8,243 nucleotides of DNA from Verrucomicrobiota bacterium (GTDB taxonomy: Bacteria; Verrucomicrobiota; Verrucomicrobiia; Limisphaerales; J093). Positions 1 through 7,029 of the stretch are shown piece by piece (position 1 is the first letter of the stretch; every line of letters starts with the position of its first letter). Both the position numbers and the translations under genes were made by a program. The notes beneath the pieces are model-generated. The model did no database searches and had not been told where the DNA came from. It worked only from the letters and a program-made list of their open reading frames with translations. The stretch spans positions 1 to 8,243 of the forward strand of contig JARYMD010000195.1 in NCBI GenBank assembly GCA_029907285.1. The letters are read 5' to 3'.

Positions 1-194
1 ACAAGGTCTTGGAGTGGCACATCGACTTTTTCGACCACATACCCCTCGGCCTGCATGCGCACATAGGTCTGCTCAGCAATCAAGAGCCATTCGTCGTAAG
101 TCTCCGCCAATGTCTCAGCATCTACGGCAAGACTCCTGAGCAGTGGCCATTCATGCCTCCGGTACCATGCAACGCCTGTCAATATCCCAGCCAT
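1..194 (-). CDS. Conserved hypothetical protein, N-terminal part (runs off left edge)
   Basis: The minus strand is open from an ATG at 194-192 to the left edge, giving 64 complete codons that begin MAGILTGVAWYRRHEW and contain TYDEWLLIAEQTYVRMQ and GYVVEKVDV. An in-frame TGA lies 9 nt upstream, so ATG 194 is the earliest ATG start; no clear ribosome binding site precedes it. The pattern W-Y-R-x-x-W-x-x-L, then an ETYDEWL helix and a (G)xxVEKV strand, resembles a widespread family of short cytoplasmic proteins of unknown function, as I recall it; I cannot name a Pfam family. The overlapping plus-strand reading frame (9-386) has no recognisable motif and is treated as a shadow. The gene is divergent from the AsmA-like gene, with 195 bp between the starts. 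Function unknown. Confidence 0.7.
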   Translation of the reverse strand, partial: MAGILTGVAWYRRHEWPLLRSLAVDAETLAETYDEWLLIAEQTYVRMQAEGYVVEKVDVPLQDL

Positions 195-284
195 GATGTT
201 TCAAATTCGTGCCCGCCGATCAAAGCCGCATTGCAAAACCCGGCGCCACATCAAGTCAAGCCCGAAAACTCCCGCCGCGAAGAT

Positions 285-313
285 TTGACGCTGCACGCAA
301 AGACGGGTACTCT
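285..313 (+). promoter_or_regulatory. Candidate sigma-70-like promoter for the AsmA/M20 unit
   Basis: TTGACG (285-290, 5 of 6 to the -35 consensus) is followed after 17 bp by TACTCT (308-313), a weak -10. An alternative -10 is TCTAAT (311-316), which matches better but at 20 bp spacing. It sits in the divergent intergenic region about 75 bp before the first start codon. This is a consensus match only. Confidence 0.25.
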
Positions 314-349
314 AATTCGCGGAGACAAGTTCTCTTTCGCAAATTTGCT

Positions 350-362
350 TTCCTGTCAGGAA
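350..362. promoter_or_regulatory. 13-bp inverted repeat upstream of the AsmA-like gene
   Basis: TTCCTG-T-CAGGAA is a perfect 6-bp inverted repeat with a one-base centre, lying 28 bp before the ATG at 390 and downstream of the candidate promoter. It could be an operator or a small leader hairpin. A palindrome this short can occur by chance. Confidence 0.25.
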
Positions 363-389
363 GACAACAGCGTACTGGATTTTTGAGTT

Positions 390-3300
390 ATGACACAAGA
401 GACACAAATGTCGCATCGCCGACCCTCAGCATGGCGGCACTTCCCGATCCTGGCCGCCGTGGTGATCGTGGTCCTGTTGGCACTGTACTTCGTGCTTTCC
501 AGCAGCGCATTTCTCAAGGCAGTCGTCGTCCCGCGAGTGGGAAAGGCTCTCAACGCCAAGGTGACCGCCGACAAGGTCTCCCTAAGTCCGTTCAGCAAGC
601 TTGTAATCGAAAACGCCAAAGTCGAAACAACCGGCTTGGAACCGGTGATTCAAGCAGACCGGATGTCCGTAAACTACAGCTTGTTTCAACTAATTGGCGG
701 CACCATTGCCCTCCAAGACATCACGGTCAACGGCGCAAAAATCCGCGTCATTCAACAGCCCGACGGCAAGAGCAACCTCGATTCGCTGATGCAAGCGCGC
801 GCCGCGGAGACAAAACCGGCCCCAGCCGCAGGCGCAAAACCAACAGCAATTGATATCGGCAAAATCACCGTCACGAAAGGTCTCATCGCATACACCCAAC
901 TCAGCAAGGATTCATCAAGGCAGACAACCGAACTGTCCGATGTCGAGTTGACCATCGAACAGCTCCGCAATGCGCAACCGGGCAAACTCGCATTCACGGC
1001 GTCCATCAACCAGTCAATCACGCCCCCACCAGCTTCAACAAACCAACCTTCCACGCTCTCCGCCAAACTCGACGGAAAATTCGAGTTCAACCTCGACGCA
1101 AATCTGGTTCCTTCAAGCATCAAGGGCGACGCGCGGCTTGCCGTCGCCAACACAGCGGGGGCGTTTACCGACCTCGCCAGGCTCTCCGGCCAATTCATAT
1201 GCGAAGTTACCCCGACCGAAGTGCGCGAAGTCGCACTGCGCTTCGAGCGTGAAGGACAACGCCTGGGCCAGGTGCGCGCCCGCGGGCCTATCGACCTGGC
1301 CAAACGCGATGCACGGCTCACACTCGAAATTTCAGGAATCGACCGTCACGTCCTCAATCTGTTCGGCGCGCCATTCGGACTCGATTTCGGCGATGCCACA
1401 ATCTCAGCCTCGGCGCTGCTCGATGTGAGCCAGCGCATGAGCGCAATCGCAGCAACAGGCAAGGGCACGGTATCCAAGTTCGGTCTCAGGCGCGCCAACA
1501 CCGCAACGCCTCCCGTCGATATCGACTTCGAGTACCAGGCCAATCTCAACCTCAATGAAAGTTCCGCCATCGTTCACAAGTTCAGCCTCCTCGGCAAATC
1601 AGGGAACCAGGAATTGGTCCGCGCAAGCCTTGACCGCGCACTCAACCTGTCATGGGGCAAAACCGTTCATGGCCTCAACGAATCTGTCGTGTCAATCGCA
1701 ATAACGAACCTTCGGCTCCAAGACTGGCAAATGCTTGTCGGCACAAACGTCCCCGCCGGCACCATCACCGCTTCAGCCAAAATCACTTTCCAAAACGACG
1801 GGCGCCGAATCCCCATGGAAATCACCCTCGACGCCAAAGACATTTCAGCCAGCTTTGGCACCAACCAGTTCGCGCGCGTGCGCGGCGCAAACGTCCGCCT
1901 CGAATCAACCGCGCTCATGACCGATTTCAGGTCAATTCTCGCTGATCACTACAAACTCGAGATGAGCGAAGGCAACGCCAAATTGTTCACCGCCACAGGT
2001 TCGGCCGGCTACGACCTCGTCAGCCAAAACGCCAACCTCCAGATCAACCTCGAGACAGACCTCGCTGCCACACTCAAGAACCACCCCGTGCCAGATGTCA
2101 CAATCGCCTCCGGCCGTGCCTCCGTCAACGCCCTCATCGCACAGGAGAAAAACCAACAACAGGTCAGCGCAAAACTCGCCATCGCCGCCTTCACCGGTGG
2201 CTACAGGGATTTCCTCATCACCAACTATGAGGCCAACATCGAATCTGATGTCGAACTGACAGCCAATTACCTCAATATCAGGCGGCTCGCCCTCGGCGGA
2301 AGACAGGTGGGCACTTCCGGTGGATCGATCGAATTGTCCGGCCGCTACGACCGCGTCCTAACAAATGCTGAATTGAACGTCACTCTGCTCGGTATCAACC
2401 AGAACTGCTTGCAGCCCATCCTCGCCAGCGCAATCGCCCCCCGCCAACTGCAGTCCATTTCGATCAACGGCTCAGCCACGGCAAAGTACAAGGCAAGCGC
2501 GGAAACAACCGTCAAACTCGACACCGAAATCAACCAGTTGCTCTTGTCGTCGCCCGACGGAACCAAAACACCCCCGATGGACTTCAAAATCAACCTCGAC
2601 GCCGCAAGCACCGCCCCAAACCGCTACGAGGTCAGAAAGCTCGAGTTCGCTCTTCCCCAAACGCCAAAAGCCAGGAATGTCATCCAATTGCAGGCAAAAC
2701 TGGACCTTTCACCCACAAACGCCACCCCCACAACAATGAACATCACCTCAGACGCGCTCGACATCAGCCAGCTCTACGACGCGTTCGTGATGACATCGAC
2801 CAACCAACCCCAACCATCCCCTGCCACGGCTCAAGAAACCGAACCCGGACCAATCAACCTGCCAATATCCACTCTCACAGCCGACCTTAAAATCGCCAAA
2901 CTGATTCTGCGTGAGCTGACCGCAACCAACGTCACGGCCACCGCACAACTCAACCGCGGCGTGCTCAAAATCGATCCCTGCAATCTCCTCCTCAACGGCG
3001 CGCCCGTGTCCGCAACAGCAACTGTCGATCTCACAAAAACCGGGTACGTGTACGAAGTCTCCGCCACTGCAACCAATCTGCCGATCGAACCTCTCATGAG
3101 CCTTTCAACCACTCCGTCCCAGATCGTCGGTGGCAACCTCTCAGGCTCAATCCAAATCAAAGGCGCCGGAATCACAGGACCAAGCCTGCAGAAAAACCTC
3201 GCTGGCAAGTTCGATTTCGGCAGCACAAACCTCAACATCCCGGTCGCTCAGGTGAAAAGCCCGATCCTCAAATCCGTGATCAATGTGATACTCGGCCTCC

Positions 3301-3923
3301 CTGACCTCGTAAGGCGCCCAGACGCCGCCTTGGCAAACCTTCTCGGCACGTTGACAGGCACCCGCACAGCCACAACAAACTCATGGATCGACCAGTTAAC
3401 CCAGGCGCCAATCGATACTCTCAAAGTGCAGGGCGCCGCCGGCGATGGCAGCATCCAAGTCGCCCAAGGTTTCGTCCAAAGCGCTGCTTTCCAGGCCGAC
3501 GCCCGCGGGACAATCACCCTCGCCTCTGTTCTGACAAACTCTACTCTCGAATTGCCCGTGACAGTCCATTTGCGCCGCAGCCTCGCCGAGAAAGCCTCGC
3601 TCCTCCCCGACGGAGCACCCACAAACGCCGTTTACGTCAAACTCCCGGATTTTCTTACCGTCAAAGGAACGGTCGGCGATCCAAAGACCGACATCAACAA
3701 GCTCGCGCTCGCCTCGCTCACTCTTAAAGCCGGCGCGGGCATCGTCGGCCAAACCGGCAACGCCGCAGTGGATAAAGCAGCGGGCATCGTCGGCGCCGTC
3801 GGCAACCTCCTCGGAGGCGTCACCGCGCCCAAAACCAATGCGCCATCCGCCACAAACACAAACCCCCCACCAACCAAACCCGCACTCCCAATCAACCCTC
3901 TGGACCTGTTCAAACGAAAATGA
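390..3923 (+). CDS. AsmA-like (AsmA/DUF748/TamB superfamily) membrane-anchored protein, 1177 aa
   Basis: Residues 1-18 are polar and basic. Residues about 19-37 (PILAAVVIVVLLALYFVL) form one transmembrane helix with the bulk predicted outside the cytoplasm. Directly after it comes an AsmA-like start: FLKAVVVPRVGKALNAKV, then SLSPFSKLVIENAKVE and the IQADRMSVNYSLFQLIGG...LQDITVNGAKIRV pattern. The remainder is a long series of alternating polar/hydrophobic strands, as expected of the beta-groove fold. Near the C-terminus are SGSIQIKGAGITGPSLQKNL and a motif around 'KSPILKSVINVI', then a Gly/Ala helix-prone segment and a Pro/Thr/Asn-rich tail ending LFKRK. Family members are proposed to move phospholipids between membranes or to affect outer-membrane assembly; the role here is inferred. 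A second possible start is ATG 408 (M7), preceded by AAGAGA; neither site has a strong ribosome binding site, and both keep the helix. The stop overlaps the M20 start (ATGA). No frameshift was seen. Confidence 0.85.
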   Translation: MTQETQMSHRRPSAWRHFPILAAVVIVVLLALYFVLSSSAFLKAVVVPRVGKALNAKVTADKVSLSPFSKLVIENAKVETTGLEPVIQADRMSVNYSLFQLIGGTIALQDITVNGAKIRVIQQPDGKSNLDSLMQARAAETKPAPAAGAKPTAIDIGKITVTKGLIAYTQLSKDSSRQTTELSDVELTIEQLRNAQPGKLAFTASINQSITPPPASTNQPSTLSAKLDGKFEFNLDANLVPSSIKGDARLAVANTAGAFTDLARLSGQFICEVTPTEVREVALRFEREGQRLGQVRARGPIDLAKRDARLTLEISGIDRHVLNLFGAPFGLDFGDATISASALLDVSQRMSAIAATGKGTVSKFGLRRANTATPPVDIDFEYQANLNLNESSAIVHKFSLLGKSGNQELVRASLDRALNLSWGKTVHGLNESVVSIAITNLRLQDWQMLVGTNVPAGTITASAKITFQNDGRRIPMEITLDAKDISASFGTNQFARVRGANVRLESTALMTDFRSILADHYKLEMSEGNAKLFTATGSAGYDLVSQNANLQINLETDLAATLKNHPVPDVTIASGRASVNALIAQEKNQQQVSAKLAIAAFTGGYRDFLITNYEANIESDVELTANYLNIRRLALGGRQVGTSGGSIELSGRYDRVLTNAELNVTLLGINQNCLQPILASAIAPRQLQSISINGSATAKYKASAETTVKLDTEINQLLLSSPDGTKTPPMDFKINLDAASTAPNRYEVRKLEFALPQTPKARNVIQLQAKLDLSPTNATPTTMNITSDALDISQLYDAFVMTSTNQPQPSPATAQETEPGPINLPISTLTADLKIAKLILRELTATNVTATAQLNRGVLKIDPCNLLLNGAPVSATATVDLTKTGYVYEVSATATNLPIEPLMSLSTTPSQIVGGNLSGSIQIKGAGITGPSLQKNLAGKFDFGSTNLNIPVAQVKSPILKSVINVILGLPDLVRRPDAALANLLGTLTGTRTATTNSWIDQLTQAPIDTLKVQGAAGDGSIQVAQGFVQSAAFQADARGTITLASVLTNSTLELPVTVHLRRSLAEKASLLPDGAPTNAVYVKLPDFLTVKGTVGDPKTDINKLALASLTLKAGAGIVGQTGNAAVDKAAGIVGAVGNLLGGVTAPKTNAPSATNTNPPPTKPALPINPLDLFKRK

Positions 3924-5305
3924 ACGCCGCCCTCGAATACATCAAAACAAACCAGTCACGATTCATCGACGAGCTCTGCGATTATGTGCGTTTCCCCAGC
4001 GTTTCTGCGCAACAAGAGCATCGCCAGGACATGAAATCGTGCGCCAATTGGATCGCCACCCAATGCAAGAGCATCGGACTTGACACTGCAATACACCAAA
4101 CCAAAGGACACCCAATAGTGGTCGCTTCCACCCCGGCCAAACACGCCGATTCAAAGCCGCATTTCCTCGTTTACGGCCACTACGACGTGCAGCCGCCCGA
4201 CCCGATCGATCTCTGGCGCACCCCACCCTTCGAGCCGCGCATCCAAGGACGCTCCCTTTTCGGCCGCGGCGCCAGCGACAACAAAGGCCAGCATCTCGCC
4301 CATTTGAAAGCCGTCGAAGCCATGCTGCGCACCGGCACCGAACTGCCCTGCCATCTGACCTTCGTAATCGAAGGTGAAGAGGAGGTCGGCAGCCGGAACC
4401 TCGCCGAGTTCCTGGCCGCCAACAAATCACGGCTCCGATGCAATGCTGTCGTGGTTTCCGATACCGGAATGCCCGCGCCCGAAATGCCCGCCCTCACTTA
4501 CGCCCTGCGCGGAGTCGCCGCCATCGAAGTCAAAGTCACCGGCCCCAGCCGCGATCTTCACTCGGGCATATTCGGCGGGTCGGTTGAAAACCCTGCAATG
4601 GCGCTCTGCCGGTTGCTCGCTTCCGTCCGGGACAGGAACGGCCGCATCCGAATCCCGGGTTTCTACGACGACATCAAACCGCTAACAGCATTCGAACGAC
4701 GCCAGCTCGCACGGTTGCCTTTCAACGCTCGCGAGTATGCCAGGTTCCTTGGCGTTCCCGCCTTGTTCGGCGAAAAAGGGTACACTGCGTGGGAACAGCG
4801 CACCGCACGGCCAACCTTCGAGATCAACGGCCTCACCAGCGGTTACCAGGGCGAAGGCAGCAAAACAATCATTCCTTCAACCGCAACCGCCAAAATCACG
4901 CTCCGTTTGGTTCCAAATCAGGACCCCGAACGTGTCACACGCCTTGTCTGTGATTACCTCAAGAAAACCTGCCCCAAAACTGTCCAACTCGAACTCAAGA
5001 CAGGCCACGGCGGTCAGCCTTACTTGTTCTCTCCGACAAGCCCTCTCGCAACAGCAGCGTTGGCCGCGCTTGAAACCGCCTTCGGAAAAAAGCCAGTCCT
5101 GCTGCGCGAAGGCGGCTCCATCCCAATCGTCACCGATTTCAAAAGGATTCTGGGCGCAGACACTTTGATGTTGGGCCTTGCGTTGCCGGACGACAACGCG
5201 CATTCCCCAAACGAGAAGTTCAACCTCGACAATTTCGCCGCCGGCATGCGCATGGGCGTCCATCTCTGGCCCGCCCTCGCCAAGGCGTGCTCATCCAACA
5301 GCTAG
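3920..5305 (+). CDS. M20 family metallopeptidase / dipeptidase, 461 aa
   Basis: This is an intact di-zinc peptidase of the M20A type (carnosinase/PepV-like). The catalytic set is complete: first metal ligand H87 in VYGHYDVQP; bridging D120 in GASDNKG; general base E154 and ligand E155 in EGEEEVGS; D181 in VVSDTG; H428 in DDNAHSPNE. The lid/dimerisation domain carries DLHSG (H214), and REGGSIP (about 396-402) matches the substrate-binding loop. Length is normal for the family (about 450-480 aa). No signal peptide is visible, so it is probably cytoplasmic and hydrolyses dipeptides or short peptides; the substrate cannot be told from sequence. The ATG at 3920 overlaps the stop of the AsmA-like gene, implying translational coupling. 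The next recognisable coding remnant, on the other strand, ends only 8 bp after its stop codon, and I see no terminator between them. Confidence 0.93.
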   Translation: MNAALEYIKTNQSRFIDELCDYVRFPSVSAQQEHRQDMKSCANWIATQCKSIGLDTAIHQTKGHPIVVASTPAKHADSKPHFLVYGHYDVQPPDPIDLWRTPPFEPRIQGRSLFGRGASDNKGQHLAHLKAVEAMLRTGTELPCHLTFVIEGEEEVGSRNLAEFLAANKSRLRCNAVVVSDTGMPAPEMPALTYALRGVAAIEVKVTGPSRDLHSGIFGGSVENPAMALCRLLASVRDRNGRIRIPGFYDDIKPLTAFERRQLARLPFNAREYARFLGVPALFGEKGYTAWEQRTARPTFEINGLTSGYQGEGSKTIIPSTATAKITLRLVPNQDPERVTRLVCDYLKKTCPKTVQLELKTGHGGQPYLFSPTSPLATAALAALETAFGKKPVLLREGGSIPIVTDFKRILGADTLMLGLALPDDNAHSPNEKFNLDNFAAGMRMGVHLWPALAKACSSNS

Positions 5306-5313
5306 CCCGGAAA

Positions 5314-5448
5314 TCACCTTGTCATTTCAGCCACGAGTTCATTGACTTTGTCAGGGTATTTGGCGCCGAGGTTCATCGTCCCGGTAACATCCGTGTGGAG
5401 GTTGTAAAGCTCCACCGCCGCCTCGCCAGACTTCGGCTCCGAACCGAC
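5314..5448 (-). pseudogene. Sulfatase C-terminal remnant
   Basis: The last 44 codons before the minus-strand TGA (5316-5314) read like the C-terminus of a formylglycine-dependent sulfatase: AVELYNLHTDVTGTMNLG, then AKYPDKVNELVAEMTR. This matches the usual 'ELYDLxxDPxExxNLA...hPekvxeL' ending of arylsulfatases, with the normally conserved DPGE decayed to DVTG. Upstream (higher coordinates) the frame stays open to about 5613 but becomes non-homologous and enters repeats. The catalytic N-terminal domain (C/S-x-P-S-R) is absent from the window. Only the final part of a gene usually about 450-550 aa long survives. It converges on the M20 gene with an 8-bp gap. Loss through repeat-mediated deletion is an inference. 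Confidence 0.75.
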
Positions 5449-5480
5449 CTGTCGGCAACGCTGTCCTGTTGAGAACACCC

Positions 5481-5526
5481 AACCTTCAACGCTCAACTCG
5501 CAACGCTCAACAAAGTCGCGGGTTTG
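5481..5526. repeat. Heptamer repeat block A (AACGCTC units)
   Basis: Consecutive 7-mers AACCTTC, AACGCTC, AACTCGC, AACGCTC (5481-5508) are followed by AAC and CGCGGGTT. The 40-bp stretch 5487-5526 matches 5700-5739 at 33 of 40 positions, so blocks A and C are diverged direct copies including the CGCGGGTT flank. Confidence 0.8.
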
Positions 5527-5559
5527 CCACACCAATGGCTTCGCCCGCCCCCGGCCGTT

Positions 5560-5583
5560 AGAGTCCCGCCTTTGGGCGGCTCT
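5560..5583. repeat. Short hairpin element (AGAGTCCCGCC type)
   Basis: An inverted repeat has an outer stem AGAG/CTCT and an inner stem CCGCC/GGCGG around a TTTG loop, with an unpaired TC on the left side. There is no T-run after it, so it is a poor terminator candidate. I recall similar AGAGTCCCGCCTTT hairpins as dispersed elements in verrucomicrobial sequence; this cannot be verified here. Confidence 0.55.
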
Positions 5584-5617
5584 TGAAAACCAGCACTCAA
5601 TGTGCAGCAACACCTTT

Positions 5618-5652
5618 GAACGTTGAGCGTCGAGCGTTGTACGTTGAACGTT
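5618..5652. repeat. Heptamer repeat block B (inverted orientation)
   Basis: Five contiguous 7-mers, GAACGTT, GAGCGTC, GAGCGTT, GTACGTT and GAACGTT, are the reverse-complement orientation of the AACGYTC units in blocks A and C. The block lies between those two. Confidence 0.8.
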
Positions 5653-5686
5653 CCCAAGCAGACGCCCAGCCGGGTGAACCGATCTG

Positions 5687-5739
5687 AACGCTCAGCGTCC
5701 AACGTTTAACTCGCAACGTTCAACGGAGCCGCGGGTTGG
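5687..5739. repeat. Heptamer repeat block C
   Basis: Units AACGCTC, AGCGTCC, AACGTTT, AACTCGC and AACGTTC (5687-5721) are followed by AACGGAGC and CGCGGGTT. Positions 5700-5739 are a diverged direct copy of 5487-5526. The odd unit AACTCGC occurs at the same place in both blocks, which argues for duplication of a whole block and not independent slippage. Confidence 0.8.
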
Positions 5740-5769
5740 CTAAACGAGTCGCATTATCCGCCAACACCC

Positions 5770-5789
5770 AGCCCCGTAGGGGCGGCATC
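5770..5789 (+). repeat. GCCCCGTAGGGGC palindromic element, copy 1
   Basis: AGCCCCGTAGGGGCGGCATC is identical to the 20 bp at 5822-5841. It contains the near-palindrome GCCCCGTAGGGGC (stem GCCCC/GGGGC, loop GTA) and is followed by TTTGTAG, which also follows the core in copy 4. Confidence 0.8.
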
Positions 5790-5821
5790 TTTGTAGCACG
5801 CCAGCTCCTGACAACCTCATG

Positions 5822-5841
5822 AGCCCCGTAGGGGCGGCATC
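5822..5841 (+). repeat. GCCCCGTAGGGGC palindromic element, copy 2
   Basis: This is a perfect 20-bp copy of 5770-5789 in the same orientation, with its start 52 bp downstream of the first. No coding role is evident. Confidence 0.8.
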
Positions 5842-5895
5842 AAACCGACCGTCCCGCCAACGCAGCCAACCGGTTTGTGCATGCGCGTTTGGTGC

Positions 5896-5909
5896 GATGC
5901 CGCTCCTAC
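5896..5909 (-). repeat. GCCCCGTAGGGGC element, partial inverted copy 3
   Basis: GATGCCGCTCCTAC matches the reverse complement of GTAGGGGCGGCATC, the 3' part of copies 1 and 2, at 13 of 14 positions. The palindromic 5' half is missing. Confidence 0.55.
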
Positions 5910-5931
5910 CGAGGTCGTCCGGTTTGCGGTC

Positions 5932-5962
5932 CGCCCCCTACAAATATGCCGGCGCTACGGGC
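5932..5962 (-). repeat. GCCCCGTAGGGGC element, degenerate inverted copy 4
   Basis: Read on the minus strand this gives GCCCGTAGCGCCGGCATATT followed by TGTAG. It aligns with GCCCCGTAGGGGCGGCATCT and TTGTAG of copy 1 with one gap and about three mismatches. It is in the same inverted orientation as copy 3. Confidence 0.6.
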
Positions 5963-5998
5963 CTTGGCTCTGATCAATTGGTTCGGACACGGCAACAC

Positions 5999-6091
5999 CA
6001 TGGCATGTTCATCGCCGAATGCTCCACGTTGCCGGGCTGCGTCTCGCAAGGCAAGACCCGTGACGAAGCCATCGTCGAAGTCCCGCTATGA
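5999..6091 (+). pseudogene. HicB-like antitoxin fragment
   Basis: The plus frame reads GMFIAECSTLPGCVSQGK, then TRDEAIVEVPL and a TGA at 6089-6091. G-x-(F/Y)-x-A-E-C-x-x-LPGCVSQGxTxxEA is the hallmark N-terminal segment of HicB-family (UPF0150, partial RNase-H fold) antitoxins. A normal HicB starts about 12-15 residues earlier and continues into a helix (ANIxEAI) and often a DNA-binding domain. Here the upstream part is unrecognisable and homology stops at DEAIVEV, where minus-strand methylase-like sequence begins. No hicA toxin gene is visible. Non-functional remnant. Confidence 0.7.
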
Positions 6092-6152
6092 GCCTCTCAT
6101 CGGCGGTGAGACCGTAGAGGCGATAGACATGCTGGTCTATCTCCCGCTCCCA
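6080..6152 (-). pseudogene. Restriction-methylase (Eco57I/TaqI-like) C-terminal scrap
   Basis: On the minus strand, residues encoded by 6152-6087 read WEREIDQHVYRLYGLTADER followed by LI. The motif (E)REID..VY.LYGLT..E is typical of the extreme C-terminus of large N6-adenine restriction-methylases of the Eco57I/type IIG kind. The catalytic domain (NPPY) and target-recognition part are absent. Sequence upstream on this strand (6153-6308) is open but not recognisable. The scrap directly abuts, on the opposite strand, the HicB fragment. Assignment rests on one motif. Confidence 0.55.
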
Positions 6153-6325
6153 GGCGCTGCTGTCCATCCCCGGGTCCGCCCACTTCGCCGGCAAATTCGC
6201 AGAAGGCATCTGCCGGCCAATGCGAATCTGGTCCACCAGCAGAACTGGGGCAGCTCTACTCTTCGGGTTGATCGTCACAACGGCTTGTAGTATGAGCGAC
6301 GACGGCATTAAAAAGAATCAGGGAC

Positions 6326-6329
6326 GGAG
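6326..6329 (+). promoter_or_regulatory. Ribosome binding site for the SDH-protease remnant
   Basis: GGAG lies 8 nt before the ATG at 6338, within GGGACGGAGA. This is a better Shine-Dalgarno match than any other start in the window shows, and it supports the choice of ATG 6338. Confidence 0.55.
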
Positions 6330-6337
6330 ACAAAATC

Positions 6338-6847
6338 ATGGCCGCGCCAGACAACAAGCAGCAGCGATTACAGGCGCATTTGACGAAGGTGTTGCAGGAA
6401 ATGCAACAAGCACAGCAAGGCACGAAAAGCCGACAGGAACTTATCAAGCGCATTGAAAACCTCGATCCCGAAGAACCACGTCGTCTGCCGGCATACGTGG
6501 CAAATGCCCATCACACCGCCATTGTTCTCAGCACTGCAGAGATTGTTCCGCTTGGCGATGCGCTCGCGACGATTGGCAAGGTCAAGAACCTTGATCTCAC
6601 AATTCATACCTTTGGCGGCTCCGGGGAGATTGCCGGGAAAATCGTGGAAATGTGCGGGAGTCGTTGTGCGGGGGAATTTCGCGTAGTCGTGCCAAACATG
6701 GCGAAAAGCGCGGGCACGCTGATCGCGCTGGGCGCAGACAAAATCGTGATGGGCTACTGCTCCGAACTCGACCTGATTGACCCGCAAATCCGCATCGTCG
6801 TCAGCAACGCGCCGCAACTGGTATCCGCGTGGACGTTCATTCGCGCC
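6338..6847 (+). pseudogene. SDH-type Clp-fold serine protease, truncated (N-terminal 170 aa)
   Basis: Residues 1-170 look like a proteinase of the SppA-like 'serine dehydrogenase proteinase' group (PF01972, ClpP/crotonase fold). After a charged N-terminal helix come a strand with an oxyanion-type loop (LTIHTFGGSGEIAGKIVEMC), the nucleophile motif VVPNMAKSAGTLIALGADKI with Ser124 as probable nucleophile, and ELDLIDPQI. Full proteins of this kind run about 100 or more residues further, with a helical C-terminal part. Here homology stops at residue 170 (WTFIRA) and an inverted-repeat element starts 3 bp later. The frame stays open to 7420, but its last ~190 residues are read through that element, a palindrome and the antisense of other remnants, so the nominal 360-aa product is a chimera. 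The group is often found near phage or defence genes; its role here is unknown. Confidence 0.75.
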
Positions 6848-6850
6848 GGA

Positions 6851-6957
6851 GTTTGGAGTGCGCAGAGCTTGCTCTCGGCTCGGCATGGAGCATTGAAAGA
6901 GACAGTAGCTTTCGTGTTCCACAGCGAAAGCGCCGGCAAGCCGGACGCACTCCAAAC
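6851..6957. mobile_element. 107-bp MITE-like element with 12-bp terminal inverted repeats
   Basis: GTTTGGAGTGCG (6851-6862) and CGCACTCCAAAC (6946-6957) are perfect inverted repeats. One base inside each end is a 12-nt self-complementary hairpin: AGAGCTTGCTCT (6864-6875) on the left, CCGGCAAGCCGG (6933-6944) on the right. Read from its own end, each arm has the plan TIR, one base, NNN-GCTTGC-NNN hairpin. The element starts 3 bp after protease homology ends. It is too short to encode a transposase. I see no clear target-site duplication. Confidence 0.65.
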
Positions 6958-7029
6958 GCTTCGCGACCAACACGCCGGGGGCCTGATTGGTCGCGCCAGT
7001 CCGGGCGTCGCGCTCAGGTTGACGCCGAT

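Larger units (their letters stand above)
5306..6337. other. Decayed, repeat-rich intergenic region (about 1 kb)
   Basis: This stretch holds no intact gene. It contains, in order, a sulfatase 3'-end remnant, three blocks of heptamer repeats with a hairpin between the first two, four palindromic GCCCCGTAGGGGC-type elements, a HicB scrap and a methylase C-terminal scrap; each is listed separately. Longer reading frames here lack family motifs outside those scraps and run across repeats on either strand, so I treat them as spurious. Nothing recognisable was seen in about 5743-5769 and 6153-6320. Confidence 0.7.

Noticed and set aside
9..386. 125-codon plus-strand reading frame at the left edge
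   Set aside because: Its residues show no family pattern, and it is antisense to a better-supported partial gene on the minus strand (1-194).
5481..5739. CRISPR array
   Set aside because: Units are contiguous 7-mers with no spacers, blocks are inverted relative to each other, and no cas genes are present.
5819..6008. Upstream part of the plus-strand frame leading into the HicB segment
   Set aside because: It is translated through palindromic repeats and has no HicB-like start; only the last ~30 codons are supported.
6268..6293. TTGATC ... TAGTAT promoter ahead of the protease
   Set aside because: Spacing is only 14 bp and the match is poor.
6220..6456. Lipoprotein-like frame (hydrophobic start then TTACSMSDD)
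   Set aside because: It looks like a lipobox by chance; the frame overlaps the start of the SDH protease, which has a ribosome binding site and clear homology, and the rest is compositionally odd.
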